64,000 bases of DNA from Jackrogersella multiformis (Eukaryota > Ascomycota > Sordariomycetes > Xylariales > Hypoxylaceae): contig CADCXD010000005.1 of NCBI GenBank assembly GCA_902806575.1, forward strand, positions 3,100,001-3,164,000, given 5' to 3'. A program made the position numbers and the translations under genes. This document shows positions 1 to 11,028 of this stretch, piece by piece; position 1 is the first letter of the stretch; each line of letters starts with the position of its first letter. The notes under the pieces are model-generated. The model had not been told where the DNA came from. It did not search any database and saw nothing but the letters and a program-made list of their open reading frames with translations.

Positions 1-1741
1 GGGGTGGGGGGGGGGAAGAGGATGAAGAAGGAAAAGGATGAAGGTTCAAGAGGCTTGCCGCCGTCATGCGCCGTAATAATTTCAACGGCCGATGTTAAAT
101 ATTCTAAGTTTGCCGATGAAGGCAAAAAGAACATATAAATAATATCAAATTGCTTGAGCACCCCGAGATAGAGAATTATCGAAATTGCGAGTTCGGGTTC
201 GGGTGCTTAGATGTGGGAGAGATCAAATCGTGGGATTGGGAATTGGGGATTTGGGATTTGGGATCAAATCAAGACGAGAAATGCTTGGTGGGAGAAAAAA
301 GGAACAAAAAAGGCAGTACAACGGAAGCATCCTTGAAATACTTACCTAAGCAGCATGGGTATTTACCTAGGTACCTATGTGTAGGTATTTAGGTATTCAG
401 GTATTTAGGTACATGTGCAATAGCCGCGATTGACTAAGTGGATTATGTACCTAGGTACGATGATAGATGGATCCATAACAACCTTGGAAGTACAGTACAA
501 TCAGTACGAATGCACCTACCCTAGCTGCCTGCCTACCATAGTACCTAGGTAGTTACCTATCTCGTAGGCATCTACCAATTGACAGGGCCTTCCGTCCCAG
601 CCCTGGAGATCCTTAGTCTGCTGTAGTCTGCCGGCAGGTACGATACAATAGCCCTGTAATTGTCGGATAGTGTGGGAACTTACAGACTTCAAAGAGCCCA
701 GGCGCGGTAAGGTCGGGGTACGTCTATGTGGTACAAGCTTACAAGGAATTATTTCGGGCCATCGGAGGGGCGTTGGGGGCGTTATTCTGGTTTTTAAGTG
801 GCTGGAAAACACATGTAATTAAACCTTGGAACCTTACATATTCTGAGTACATCGTTAATACATGACGCTTCGACGAGTTTTGGTAAGTTCTCGTGGTAGA
901 AAGCATGTCTACGCCCTAGTTTAGCGGCTGGAAATTTTGCTAGTTTTGATTTTCGGGAGATAGGTACAGCACGCATCTTACGGGTATGTAGTCACGGTAC
1001 CTAGGTAGTGTGTGTCACCAGAGCTGTCGGAGTTCCTTCGTTTAATCCCCTCAGGCTCAGGCCCAGACCTTTACTTCGTACCTAGGTAGGTAGATAGTTT
1101 ATCCTTGACATCCATGAATCTCGACTTACACACACGTGCACCAACGCCCCTAGTTTTACATAGCTGGTAGGTACCGAGACTAGGCATCTGATGTCAGCAT
1201 CCATCTTTCGGCTGTTGAGAATACATACCTATGTACTACCTGGGTATTGTGTGCCTATCGACGTACGCGGCTGCTTGCATTGCCCAGGCGCTCCCAGGTT
1301 GTCGATATATATATATATATAGCTAAATAGGAGCAAAAAAAACGTCAGCAACCAACCGTCGACCTTCGAGAATTGGGACCTGGTGGATGGGAAGATCTCT
1401 TAGGACTTGGCGACTTTCCCCGAATTGCTTGGCATACCTACCAGTACTCGTCGACCTCGAGAGCCGGCGGCCTGGCACGGAGGAATCTAGCTTCTCTACG
1501 GACAACTAACCTCACTCAGACCTACTAGGTATTACTTCACGCATCCACGGTGTTTATTTTTTTAAGCATCTCACTTCATAGGTTCCTTCAAAGCCGTGGG
1601 GGCGTAAAGACGCGTCATTACAGGTTCGCTTCAAAATACCTCATTACCACTAGCTTTCTACAGCTACAGTGCATTCATATTCACAAGATGAGAATCTATA
1701 GGGATAATTCTATAACACTAATGAGATTCGATATTTACGGT
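1..1741. other. Gene-poor intergenic DNA
   Basis: No convincing coding region seen on either strand. It contains several copies of the TACCTAGGTA-type palindrome (near 365, 448, 541, 1000 and 1079) and a short TA microsatellite near 1304-1321. The short open frames have no recognisable domain and look like chance. Confidence 0.6.
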
Positions 1742-1888
1742 GGTAGGGTGGGTAACATATTACCTATTTGTCTGGCAGCTGGTAAGGGTTTCCTCCGCTT
1801 GATTCGGTATTTGATTGATGAAGAAAACATTAATATCTACCTAATGTCTAGCTGTGGACGAGAATCACCAATCAACCAATGGAAATAG
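1742..1888 (+). pseudogene. Ankyrin-repeat relic (fragment)
   Basis: An open frame here reads LAAGKGFLRLIRYLIDEENI followed shortly by a C-G-R turn. This matches the ankyrin repeat pattern (LAA..GhlevvryLld....n....GR.P). Only about one repeat is recognisable. The frame before it has no initiator or other domain, and after it the frame ends in TAG at 1886-1888. Ankyrin repeats are common at the C-terminus of fungal NLR-like and incompatibility proteins, so this may be the remains of such a gene. One short match is weak evidence and could be chance. Confidence 0.4.
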
Positions 1889-4800
1889 ATTCATTATAAG
1901 TCCTTGTACTATGTAAGGTTCTTCCATGTTTAAATTTTTATTATTTGCCTTGCCTTGCCCTTATTTTCTCGCTCGTTTCTCTCGTTTGCTCCTCTTATAT
2001 ACGAGATCTCAAAATCTTCAACGAAAGCTCCACAATATGGAGACCTCTGCGCAAAAATATTATCGGGTGCCGCCAATATCGACATATACATAATAGAATT
2101 CGGAGCAGCCTAGTGAACACGACGATCCGTACAGTATAGCTTTATGCTATACCATATAACCCACCAACGAAACCCGCATATAACAAGCTTGATCATATGC
2201 ACGCCGATGAGCAGGGTTCCGTGATATGTACTGTGATAACGCAGTATTGTGGTAACATCAATAATCAGAATATCAGTACCCGGGAGCTTATTATGTGATG
2301 AGCTTGTTCAGACTTCCAACTTCTCTTTTATCCAAATTCTCTAGGAACTCGCCCCCAGGAGATAAACCCAAATGCCTGACTTAATCGCAATCTCTCTTCG
2401 CAAGTCTTCTCTTCTTCTAGAACAAGTCATTATTTACGTCAAGCACAAATTCATTAACTACCTAGACACCTATATCGTCATTACTTATTCCAAACATGAA
2501 ATCCAGAGATATATACAGACTTCCAAGTTATCATAGCAGCATCGCAATGAGTCCCAGATCTAACGCGGGGCAAGTCCCTTAATGCCTCGATGATCAACGA
2601 TGCAACCTGGTAAGGTTGGCATTGATTACCCAGGTTGGTATGTACAGTACATCCATCCTTCTGCTCTAGGTAACGAGGAATAACGAACTGTTACTGGCTT
2701 ATAAAATAGTCTAGGAGTCGATTCCAAGGCGAGCAGCGGCACTGGATGTGGAGCTAGGCGGAGTCAGCAAAAGTCATGCAGCATTTCTACAGCCAGTAAG
2801 TGAGCAGCAAATTTGAGCTTGCATCGTCGATCATTTCCTATGATAAGCATCGCTAGGCTTAGTCTGGCTCTTACCTAAGTATGTACATCGTAACATTGAT
2901 TTTCATATTCAACTGAGGATGTGTAGAGCGCACAAGAAAACGCCGAACAATCGGCGAGTTCTCTCTACCCCCCTTTTCCCTTTTTTATTTTTTATTTTTA
3001 TTTTCCCCCTTCCCCTCTCTCAGAGCCAGTTCAGGGGCAAAAGACTCTAGCGAAAAGAGACCTGACGAGGAATAAAATATGCTCCGCGTCACTTCTTCTA
3101 TTATACCTGCCGCGCTGACAAAAAAGCACGCGATTTCTTGCCCAGAAAGATTTCATGACTGGTCGATTATCAAATGCGAGAGACGATGACGGGATATAGG
3201 TATTCGACCAATCTGATCACAGTTCGAACTAGACAATGTTTCATCAGCAAACGGTTGATCAATAAAACATCCTGCCCCCCACACCACCACTAACTCATAG
3301 AGACTAGCAGACTAGCAGAACATCGCTAGAGTTAATTCGACGGCCCTGCCGGCATTTGAGCGGATGTGAGATCCTCTACCGAGAATGAGGGCCTGCCATT
3401 TCTCTCATAGCGTTTAGGTAGGTAGGTAATCGGTACATACATAGTATCCCAATTACCGATACTATACTCTCTTCCGCCGGAGTTTAACTCAACTAAGACA
3501 TACTAACGCCTGTCTTACATGTCTGTCTAACGATTCAGGGGCATTCAACTAGAGAAGCTGGTCCGAATTATATCATGCACCTTAGCGATCCCCTTCCCGA
3601 TCCCCCATTTTCCCGGCCATCATACTGCCCATACTAGTGCAGGAGGCACATATGCGTCTCACCGCTTAAACCCCTCACATCTCGTCCGATTATATTAACT
3701 CGGTTGAAGTATGAACATCGTAAGATATCAACGACTACAAGCCGAACACTATAACAGATCAACCTCTTATTACCTGAAACCACAGCATGTTTATTTTAAC
3801 CAACTTCGCCGATGACACATAGTTTCATAAAGCCACTCACCACCTAGTCACAATTCTACTATTGTGGAGTACATGTCTCCAGTCGAAAGAATCTTCATCT
3901 TCACATGATACTACATAGTACTTCCGATCGTCGCGAATGCCAGTAACATTCCTAGAACCAGAATGCCTGGGAAATATTACCTAGGTATATAACTTCAAAA
4001 AGTGACAATGACTACCTACCTAGGTACTTTCGCCCTACATGGTCACATGCTTCGAGGCATCCACTGCATAGTATTATATATCCGACACATTGCCTCTTAG
4101 GGACGTGACAGGCCTAAACGAGATCCTATCCTTACTCGGATAGGCAGGCCGTTCTTCACAGCAGCTCGTGGGCCCCGTCTAGCAAATAGCCTAGGTACGA
4201 CGGACCTACATAGAGTTGCAATCCTCCCCAGGCCGTGATTTCTGCCCTTCTAAAGTAGGCAGGTCCGCCGGCTGGTGTGCAGGATGCTTCATTTAACGTG
4301 CTTGTCGATGCGGGGACTAAGCCGCAACGTCGGATGACGTAGATGCGAGAACACGCTGTTGAAGTATACTACTACGAATTGCTAGCCTGAAAGAATTGTA
4401 AAGCTTGCTTACTTAGGTAGATATAGGCTCGGTTAGATGTGTAGTTTCGGTCTAGGTATTTTTAGGGGCATGGCATTTATAGTATATAGGTACGGACGAA
4501 GCAGTTTCATCTATAACACGCGACTCTGTGATTTTCAGCCTCTTGTAGAACCATTAGGAGACGTGCAATATACCTACCTATGCTACCGTGCCAAAGGCTT
4601 CTACCAGAGGTTGCCTTCAAATAGTTACGAGCTATTCATTAGCTTAGCGAGCTTTTCAACCGAGGTAGACAATAAAGCATAGGAGCAGATGAAGTAGAAG
4701 TTGCATTACTGATAGCAAGTTAATATCCGCCAACTCGCTTTCCACCACATTACATAGGTGCTAACAAGACTCGGCTACAGCTCAAAGCAACGACGGGGTC

Positions 4801-5618
4801 CCTGAAAGATATTATATTGACACTAGACTGCTCTCTTAGATACATGGAAGCGTCGCTCAACTCTATAGTACGGTACGGTAGAGCAAGAGGGACGAGGAAG
4901 AGAAAGATGGTCACCCAGGGTGAAGTTATTACTTCTAATACTCACTCGCTAGATGTTTTAGGGACGACAACTATACGGCGATTATTTAGTATGCGTTGAG
5001 AGGCAACCTGTTGAAGGAGTCTCCTGCGCTCGTAACCCGGATTCCACGTCGAAACAATCTTTCACTTACACAGACCATGGTCACACGCGATTGCGCTAAC
5101 ACGTTATCGAATACAAAACTAGCATCGAAGTTGTTTACAACTATATAAGTAACAAAATCATGAAAATAGTCCAGTCTGGGGTGACGCTGTTCTATAAGAT
5201 CATTAAAAGCACCACAGCATTAAACATTTACTCAAGAGTAGTTGCCGATGCCACTCCATTCATAACTGCGTTTACACCATATTTCATAGTCTGAAACGGC
5301 GGTCTTCAAGTTATGTGCTGCGTATCATCTATCGCATAGAACTTCATCTATTCGAGATGGATTGTTGTGCGATATCTCGTTGGTCGAATGCCCACATTGC
5401 CCAAGACAAACCACACTAGTCGATGAAAATACAATATATAAATACAAATGCAAATGCTAATGCTAGATATGTATATCGAAAAGCCACCAAAGCCGCCTAG
5501 ATCTCGTGTCCCATCATCAAGATGTACATACATTCTCACGAAACATACCCCCGAACGCCAGGCAAAGCCACGCTGAATCCCTATCCAAACAGTTTCTAAC
5601 TAGCAAGCTCACCATCCC
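1889..5618. other. Gene-poor intergenic DNA
   Basis: About 3.7 kb with no supportable gene. There is a polypyrimidine run near 2967-3020 and TACCTAGGTA-type palindromes near 3980, 4017 and 4192. Short open frames (for example 4437-4682) lack motifs and coding-like codon use. Confidence 0.6.
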
Positions 5619-6671
5619 TCACTTGTGGCGCTTAGGCAGGTATCTCACTTCGGCAGCGCAGTTGCCTTGGTCACCCTTGAAAGTGTCCTTCGCGGGAACG
5701 AAGTCGCCGCTCTGCAGGCTGCCTTTCACGAAGTACACGTACCAGGCCTCGTGGAGGACGTTGTGGTGCCTGCCGGTGCACTTGAGGATGACTCGGCTGC
5801 CGCTGAAGGTCTCGAGGGTGGACTGGATCTTGGCCAGAGAGTAGGTCTTCTTGTAGTCGGGTTCGATGCCGGCATTCATCAGCGCCCAGTAGGTGTCCAG
5901 CATCTTGAACAGGCTGAACGCGCGCACGAAGTAGTCGACCACCTCGAGACCGGGGGCGTAGCCTTCGCCGTAGCAGCTAGGGGCGAGGGTGTTGATGCAT
6001 GTGGCATGCTTGTTGTATTCGTGAGCCCACAGGTGGTTATTCGTGCCGCTACATTATTAGTTAGCACCCCCTGGTTACCGCCCTAAGTTCCCCGTGGGCA
6101 AGATTGTAGGAGACGTACTAGTTCGCAATCCAGTACCGGTTCATATCCCCGAGCAACTCCCCTTGGCCGTAGTGTTCCAGCACTCCGCTGATATTCTCGA
6201 ATCGCGGCGCCATTCCGCAAAACTGGTCGAACGATCCGTCGCATAGATCCGGCCTGTAGGAATGATAGCAGCGATTAGCAGGCCGCCACATGGACACGCC
6301 TCTTCTTAAATGGGCACATGGCACATGTGTTCAACGAACCATAGTCCATGTAAAGTCCAGTCCTCCTCGCTTCCGCCAACGTGAACCTTCTGGTCCCAGA
6401 ACTGCGTGAGCAGCAGGCGTCCACCGGGGTGGATGAAACAGCACGAATCGGCAGCGGTGTTATTATTGCAGCTTACGGGTCCATCGATAGGACAGGACGG
6501 TGCGCCAGTCAGAGGCTCGTAGGGCGTAATCGAGCTGTCAGCGCCGACGGGTGCCTGCGGGTTGAGGGCCGAGAGCGGGTTTGGTAGGTTCTGAAGGCCT
6601 AGAGGGAACTGCGAGACGAAGTTGCTCGCGTATGAGAATATAGACCGCAATGAAGCAGCCGAAGGAGCCAT
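5619..6671 (-). CDS. Ribonuclease T2 family endoribonuclease
   Basis: Three-exon model: 6671-6340, 6253-6119 and 6048-5619, with introns 6339-6254 (86 bp) and 6118-6049 (70 bp, donor GTACGT, branch GCTAAC). It reads in frame for 298 residues. Both T2 catalytic signatures are present. CAS1 is HGLWP at about residues 108-112, reconstituted exactly across intron 1. CAS2 is WAHEYNKHATC at 163-173, giving the expected His108, His165, Glu166, Lys169 and His170. Cysteines around 60-78 and 115-173 fit the family's disulfides. T2 enzymes cleave single-stranded RNA through a 2',3'-cyclic phosphate, usually when secreted or vacuolar. The N-terminus is only mildly hydrophobic, so a classical signal peptide is not obvious; either an upstream exon is missed or targeting is unconventional. 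The family assignment is firm. Confidence 0.93.
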
Positions 6672-7532
6672 GGTTGTACAAATGCTAGATAGAGCTACTA
6701 GTTAAAATATAAGATATTAGGAAGTGAATATAATAGGTGATGGTTGTTGACCTTTGGTACTTGTAAGAAGTGGAATTGAAGGAGTTCGAGTTCACGAGCA
6801 GCTCACGAGTGGCTTACCCACTTATCGATAGCTACACTAGCGTAGGGGCACTTGATAAAGAGAAGTGGACCCTGTGACGTTTTAGTTGAGGGGCTAAGCT
6901 AGTTTGGGGACTGGGCATTGCATCTAATTGGCCCATCGCTGCTATTTGTCCGCCCTACAAGAAGACCCTTAGAATGTAGGTACTAGGTATGTACACTAGT
7001 CCTAAGCTTTATTACGCTCTGCTTATTCGATATCATATTCCTTACCATAAATAGGAAGTAAGCAACCATCAAGATATTTCCAACTGGTCCCCATCGCAGC
7101 ATTTAATAATAATTTTAGTAATGAATTCATCTAATCTGGTACGTACCTAGGAAAAGCAAAAAACAATGCATACATACGAATGAAAGACCTCCTGCCTGGG
7201 GGCGAGGACAGTATCCTGTTCGCCCGGGTATCATTGCCATACTACCTAACTATAACACCAACTAAAACGCCAAGTTATTTTTCAAAACAATAGGTACCTA
7301 TCAAACTGTACAATCGAAGAAAAGAAAGGAATCTAGACAATGCCTCGATATACTCTGCGTCAGTGCGCAAAATAAGTCTGGCCATGGTGCGGGGATGACA
7401 GTAGCCCAACATTTCCTCACTGGCTACCTAGGTTGCCTGGTAGGTTTGCCATGTATGAGTTTGTCGATACTGGAGAGGTTGCTGTGTTGGCAAGTTGGGC
7501 GGGATTAGAGGCATCTCTGGCCCGAGGACAGC
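6672..7532. other. Intergenic region upstream of the RNase T2 gene
   Basis: No coding signal seen. It should hold the RNase T2 promoter (minus strand, reading from 6672 upward) and the 3' flank of the gene at 7533-8429. Confidence 0.6.
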
Positions 7533-8429
7533 TCAAACGGCTTCCCAATCCATTGCATCCACCATAAACTCCCAGTCCTGTTCCTCGGAAGCGCCACTGG
7601 CGGTCTTCATAGGCTCACCTCCATTCTCACGTATGTAATCGGCGGCTAGATTATGGGCCTGCTCAATTGCTGCAAGAATGGTCTCGATGATCTGCTCGAG
7701 GTTGTAGGTAGAGAGGGGTGGCGGTTTGTACTTAACAGGATCGGCTTCGTCGATGTTCTTCCAGCGGTTACGGAGGTCCTTGGCTCTCAAAAGCTGCTTG
7801 CGAACTTCAGGCGTCCCGAATATGCGATTGAGCGGGTTCTTGGGGTCTTCGAGGGCAGCTAGAACATTTGCGTGATACCAGTGTCTAGTAGGACGTCCGT
7901 TGGGGTCGTCGACCATGTTGACATCTGAGGTTTCATCCAGATGGCTGTTCAGGCGGATGGTTCCGTCTACCAAGATTCCATTGCCCTTCACTATGATCCC
8001 AAAGACGGCCATCAGACGAACGATGGCTCTTTCGATTAGCATGTAGAACTCATGAAAGTCCAGCTTGAACTGAATCTCGAACTCCTCGACACGCGATTGA
8101 TCCTTGCCGACATTATCCTTGGCCAAGCAATATCCCTGCTTAAGGGAAGGCAGCTTCCAATTGAGGCGTGCGACAATCTTGAGGAATCGTGAGAACTCGC
8201 GTTCGGGTAAAGGTCGGTCTTCGAATTGCAATAGACGGTTGTCGGATCGGGAGGCCGATCGTGTCGGGGTAGAGGACGAGGCTCGTGCATGTTGACGAGG
8301 GCGGCCGCGATGTTTGTGTACGCGATTAGCATTCAGGGTGCTCTTCGGGATGCTCTGCTGGGTGCTCTTTGGGATATTCTTGGGATAATTCTTTGGTGCC
8401 CAGCGCGAGTCACCTAATCCACCTGCCAT
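7533..8429 (-). CDS. Conserved fungal protein with AT-hook-like motif, function unknown
   Basis: A single 298-codon open frame starting at ATG 8429. The first 60 residues are basic and Pro/Ser-rich and include RGRPRQ at about 41-46, which resembles the RGRP core of AT-hook DNA-binding motifs. Residues about 70-265 look like a folded, helix-rich domain with many charged residues (for example the segment around FKLDFHEFYMLIERAIVRL). The C-terminus is acidic and Trp-containing (EEQDWEFMVDAMDWEA). No signal peptide or membrane span is seen. The length and balanced codon use with no stops argue for a real gene. I do not recognise the family, and nuclear localisation is only a guess from the basic, AT-hook-like N-terminus. 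The upstream sequence carries a GGTGAT triplet-rich tract near 8623-8645, probably 5' UTR or promoter. Confidence 0.85.
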   Translation of the reverse strand: MAGGLGDSRWAPKNYPKNIPKSTQQSIPKSTLNANRVHKHRGRPRQHARASSSTPTRSASRSDNRLLQFEDRPLPEREFSRFLKIVARLNWKLPSLKQGYCLAKDNVGKDQSRVEEFEIQFKLDFHEFYMLIERAIVRLMAVFGIIVKGNGILVDGTIRLNSHLDETSDVNMVDDPNGRPTRHWYHANVLAALEDPKNPLNRIFGTPEVRKQLLRAKDLRNRWKNIDEADPVKYKPPPLSTYNLEQIIETILAAIEQAHNLAADYIRENGGEPMKTASGASEEQDWEFMVDAMDWEAV

Positions 8430-10151
8430 GTTGGCGGTCGTTGTTCTCGTTCGGCAGAGAAGATATGCTGAAGGAATGTGTATGCTGAATTATCGGGATA
8501 CGACATGCTTGAGGGGATGCGATTGAGGTGAAAAAGGAGGGTTAAAATTATTTATTGAATCTCTGGCAAGAGAGAATTCGGGTTAACGAGAGACGCAGAT
8601 TCACCGTTCTATGAATGTTGGTGTTGGTGATGGTGATGGTGATTCGGTTGTTGACGAGAAGGCCATTGCAAGTGCAAGGCTATTTCCAACGTTTATTCAT
8701 TTAGGCACTTAGCAAGTAGGTAACTCTTGCACTACACTAGAAGAAAGGTATTCAGTGGGACCAATTAGCCTTTCTTGTGACGCGCCTTTCAATGCGAAGG
8801 ACGCGCCGAGAGCGGGAAAGCTCCGGTAGAAATTAGCTTGCTTTACGTCATTGCCAGGCAGGTACCGAGGTACACTAGGCTAGGCTAGGCGGGATGAGGG
8901 GTACCTAAGTACATAACCCCCCTATTTCTATAAATACCTTATGTACGTACTAAATACCACATAAGGGGGATCATTATTCCTATCAATATTTCTATCCCCT
9001 CAATCCGAATAAGACAACAACAATATTGCTAAACTCTTAATGATTGAATAATTGAAGTATTATTCATTCTAGGCTAGAATGTATTGATATACCTAATAAG
9101 GTGAGATAATGCGTACACGACATAAAATCCATCCACGTCGAGTCGAAGATGCAGTATTTCTTAACTGGTTACCCCTTAATCCAGACATACTGTGATGGTA
9201 TGATGGCCTATCGCGAAGTCCCATCACATTCACCCATTCACACATCTATCTCACCAATAGATATGTCGAAATTCGGATTGCCTACCTAGGTAAATATTAG
9301 GGGATCGTCAAACCCAAACCACAAAGCCCCGACTTTCCTGACGTCCTTTGTGGGTTGACCCTAAAGATTTCGAGTCATGTTTCGATAGCTCCATAGGAAA
9401 ATGTCTGTTTTGTGTATAGCCACGACGTAATAAGTGAGTAAGCCATAACCTGATTTTCGTTGTTACCGAATTAGCAGAGCTTAGCTTTCTAATCTACAAA
9501 TACGAACAAAAGGTATCCACGCTTGACTTATCAATTCTCGGTCGCTTCTAATATACTACAGTAGTTTTCTCATTACGAGATCACACGGCACCTTGCATGG
9601 AAGAATCTGGACCTTGTACTCTAACATTGGTGGTTAGTATAAGCAGCTTGCCGCAATAAATGCTGCCAAGATCTATATTATCCCGATGTGTTGGGTTCTA
9701 CAGAGAGGATCGTATCTACCTGCTTATTGTTAGATGCGGGTATCCATTTTACATCCTCGAGTATGACGAAATTATGAGCCTCGTCGGTCATCACCGACCT
9801 TCTCACACCTCACATATTACCCGTATATCGGAATAAAGTTGACCTGGTGCGGCTACCTCCAAGCTAGCTGTTCTCCTCTCGGGTCTAAAATTACACACAA
9901 ACCTGAAGCCGGAATATTTTTGCAGCTCTCTCCCCGCAATGTCAAAGGTCTTTAGAGTATTTAAAAATCAAAATCGAGCCCTTGGTAGGAACATAAGACT
10001 TCCCGACCAGTCTACCAGACTTCAAAACGTCGCGACGTAAAGCATTCATTACCCATCTATAAGACACGACGACTGTTCACGCGCTCGCTTTCTGTTTGCC
10101 CTCTCGCGGCAGGCTAGAAACTAGGGTTATCGAAACTCTCGTTTCCCAACG
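8430..10151. other. Intergenic, promoter side of two divergent genes
   Basis: No gene seen. It lies between the minus-strand gene ending at 8429 and the plus-strand secreted-protein gene starting at 10152, so it carries both promoters. TACCTAGGTA-like motifs occur near 8870 and 9288. Confidence 0.6.
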
Positions 10152-10720
10152 ATGCATTCTACATTTATCCTTACTGGGCTTGTCGCCCTCGCCTCCAGTA
10201 CTAAGGCCATAGTCGTCCCGCGAATAGACCCTTACGTAGGTGATCTCAGAACGTTCGGTCAAGTGGGCTGCTCGGCCGACAATCAAGGGGTCGGTACTTT
10301 TACGCAGTCCATGACTGGTGTCTGTAACGTCTGGCCCGAGACGTTCAGCTCCCTCTACGTCCACATCACGCCGGGATGGGTCTGTAAGTATTTTCTCATT
10401 ATTGCCACGCATTGAAGGATAACCAGCATTGCTGACTATCAACGTTTCAAGTCCGCGCTCATGACGAGACTAACTGCCAAGATAACGGAACTGTTATCCA
10501 GGGGAGCGCATCGGGGTCTAGTTCCCCTACTGTTTGCAGTAGCTATCCTACTGGATGGATTGCTTATACTGTAAACCGACTTGAGCCTGAAGGACCGCCA
10601 CCTGATGTCCCACCCCTTGATGGGCCATCACCCGGCGGGCCATCACCCGGCGGGCCACCGCCCGGCGGACCACCACATGGGAGACCGCCGTATGGGGGTC
10701 CACCACATAACACACCCTAA
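10152..10720 (+). CDS. Small secreted cysteine-containing protein with Pro/Gly-rich tail
   Basis: Two exons: 10152-10383 and 10452-10720, with a 68-bp intron (donor GTAAGT, acceptor TTTCAAG). They encode 166 residues in frame. The N-terminus is a clear signal peptide (basic-free start, hydrophobic stretch about 5-15, small residues to Ala19). The mature part has four cysteines (40, 58, 86 and 106), enough for two disulfides. The last roughly 45 residues are a low-complexity tail of repeated GGPSP/GGPPP units, encoded by 15-bp DNA repeats near 10620-10680. No enzymatic motif is visible. It has the usual features of a fungal effector-like small secreted protein: size, signal peptide, paired cysteines and an accessory neighbourhood. 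The tail suggests a flexible or wall-associated segment. Function is unknown. Confidence 0.8.
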
Positions 10721-11028
10721 ATCTTAGCTAGGTAGTTTGGATATTTGTTGCTAAGGACAATGTGGTGCCTTAATGAGCGAATTTTTATATGAAATTGCGC
10801 AGATAGAATGTGGGAAATTCTAGGGAGCTAAACTTTCGTTAATGGAGTCCTATCTAATTTTTACTATTGATATCCATATTGAAATTTTGTGTGAATGTGT
10901 GACACTTCATAAGGAGACGCAAATCTGATAACTGAAACCCGAAACTTCCTAGAAAACGAGTTACCTTCTAAAGGGTGTACCATAAGCTATGATTTCTCTA
11001 TATACTAGATTAATGAGATGACATTCCT
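10721..11028. other. 3' flank between two convergent loci
   Basis: A+T-rich, no coding signal. It separates the secreted-protein gene (plus) from the 3' end of the HET relic (minus). Confidence 0.55.

Noticed and set aside
5625..6086. Plus-strand ORF of 153 codons
   Set aside because: Antisense shadow of RNase T2 exon 3; the minus strand carries the catalytic motifs.
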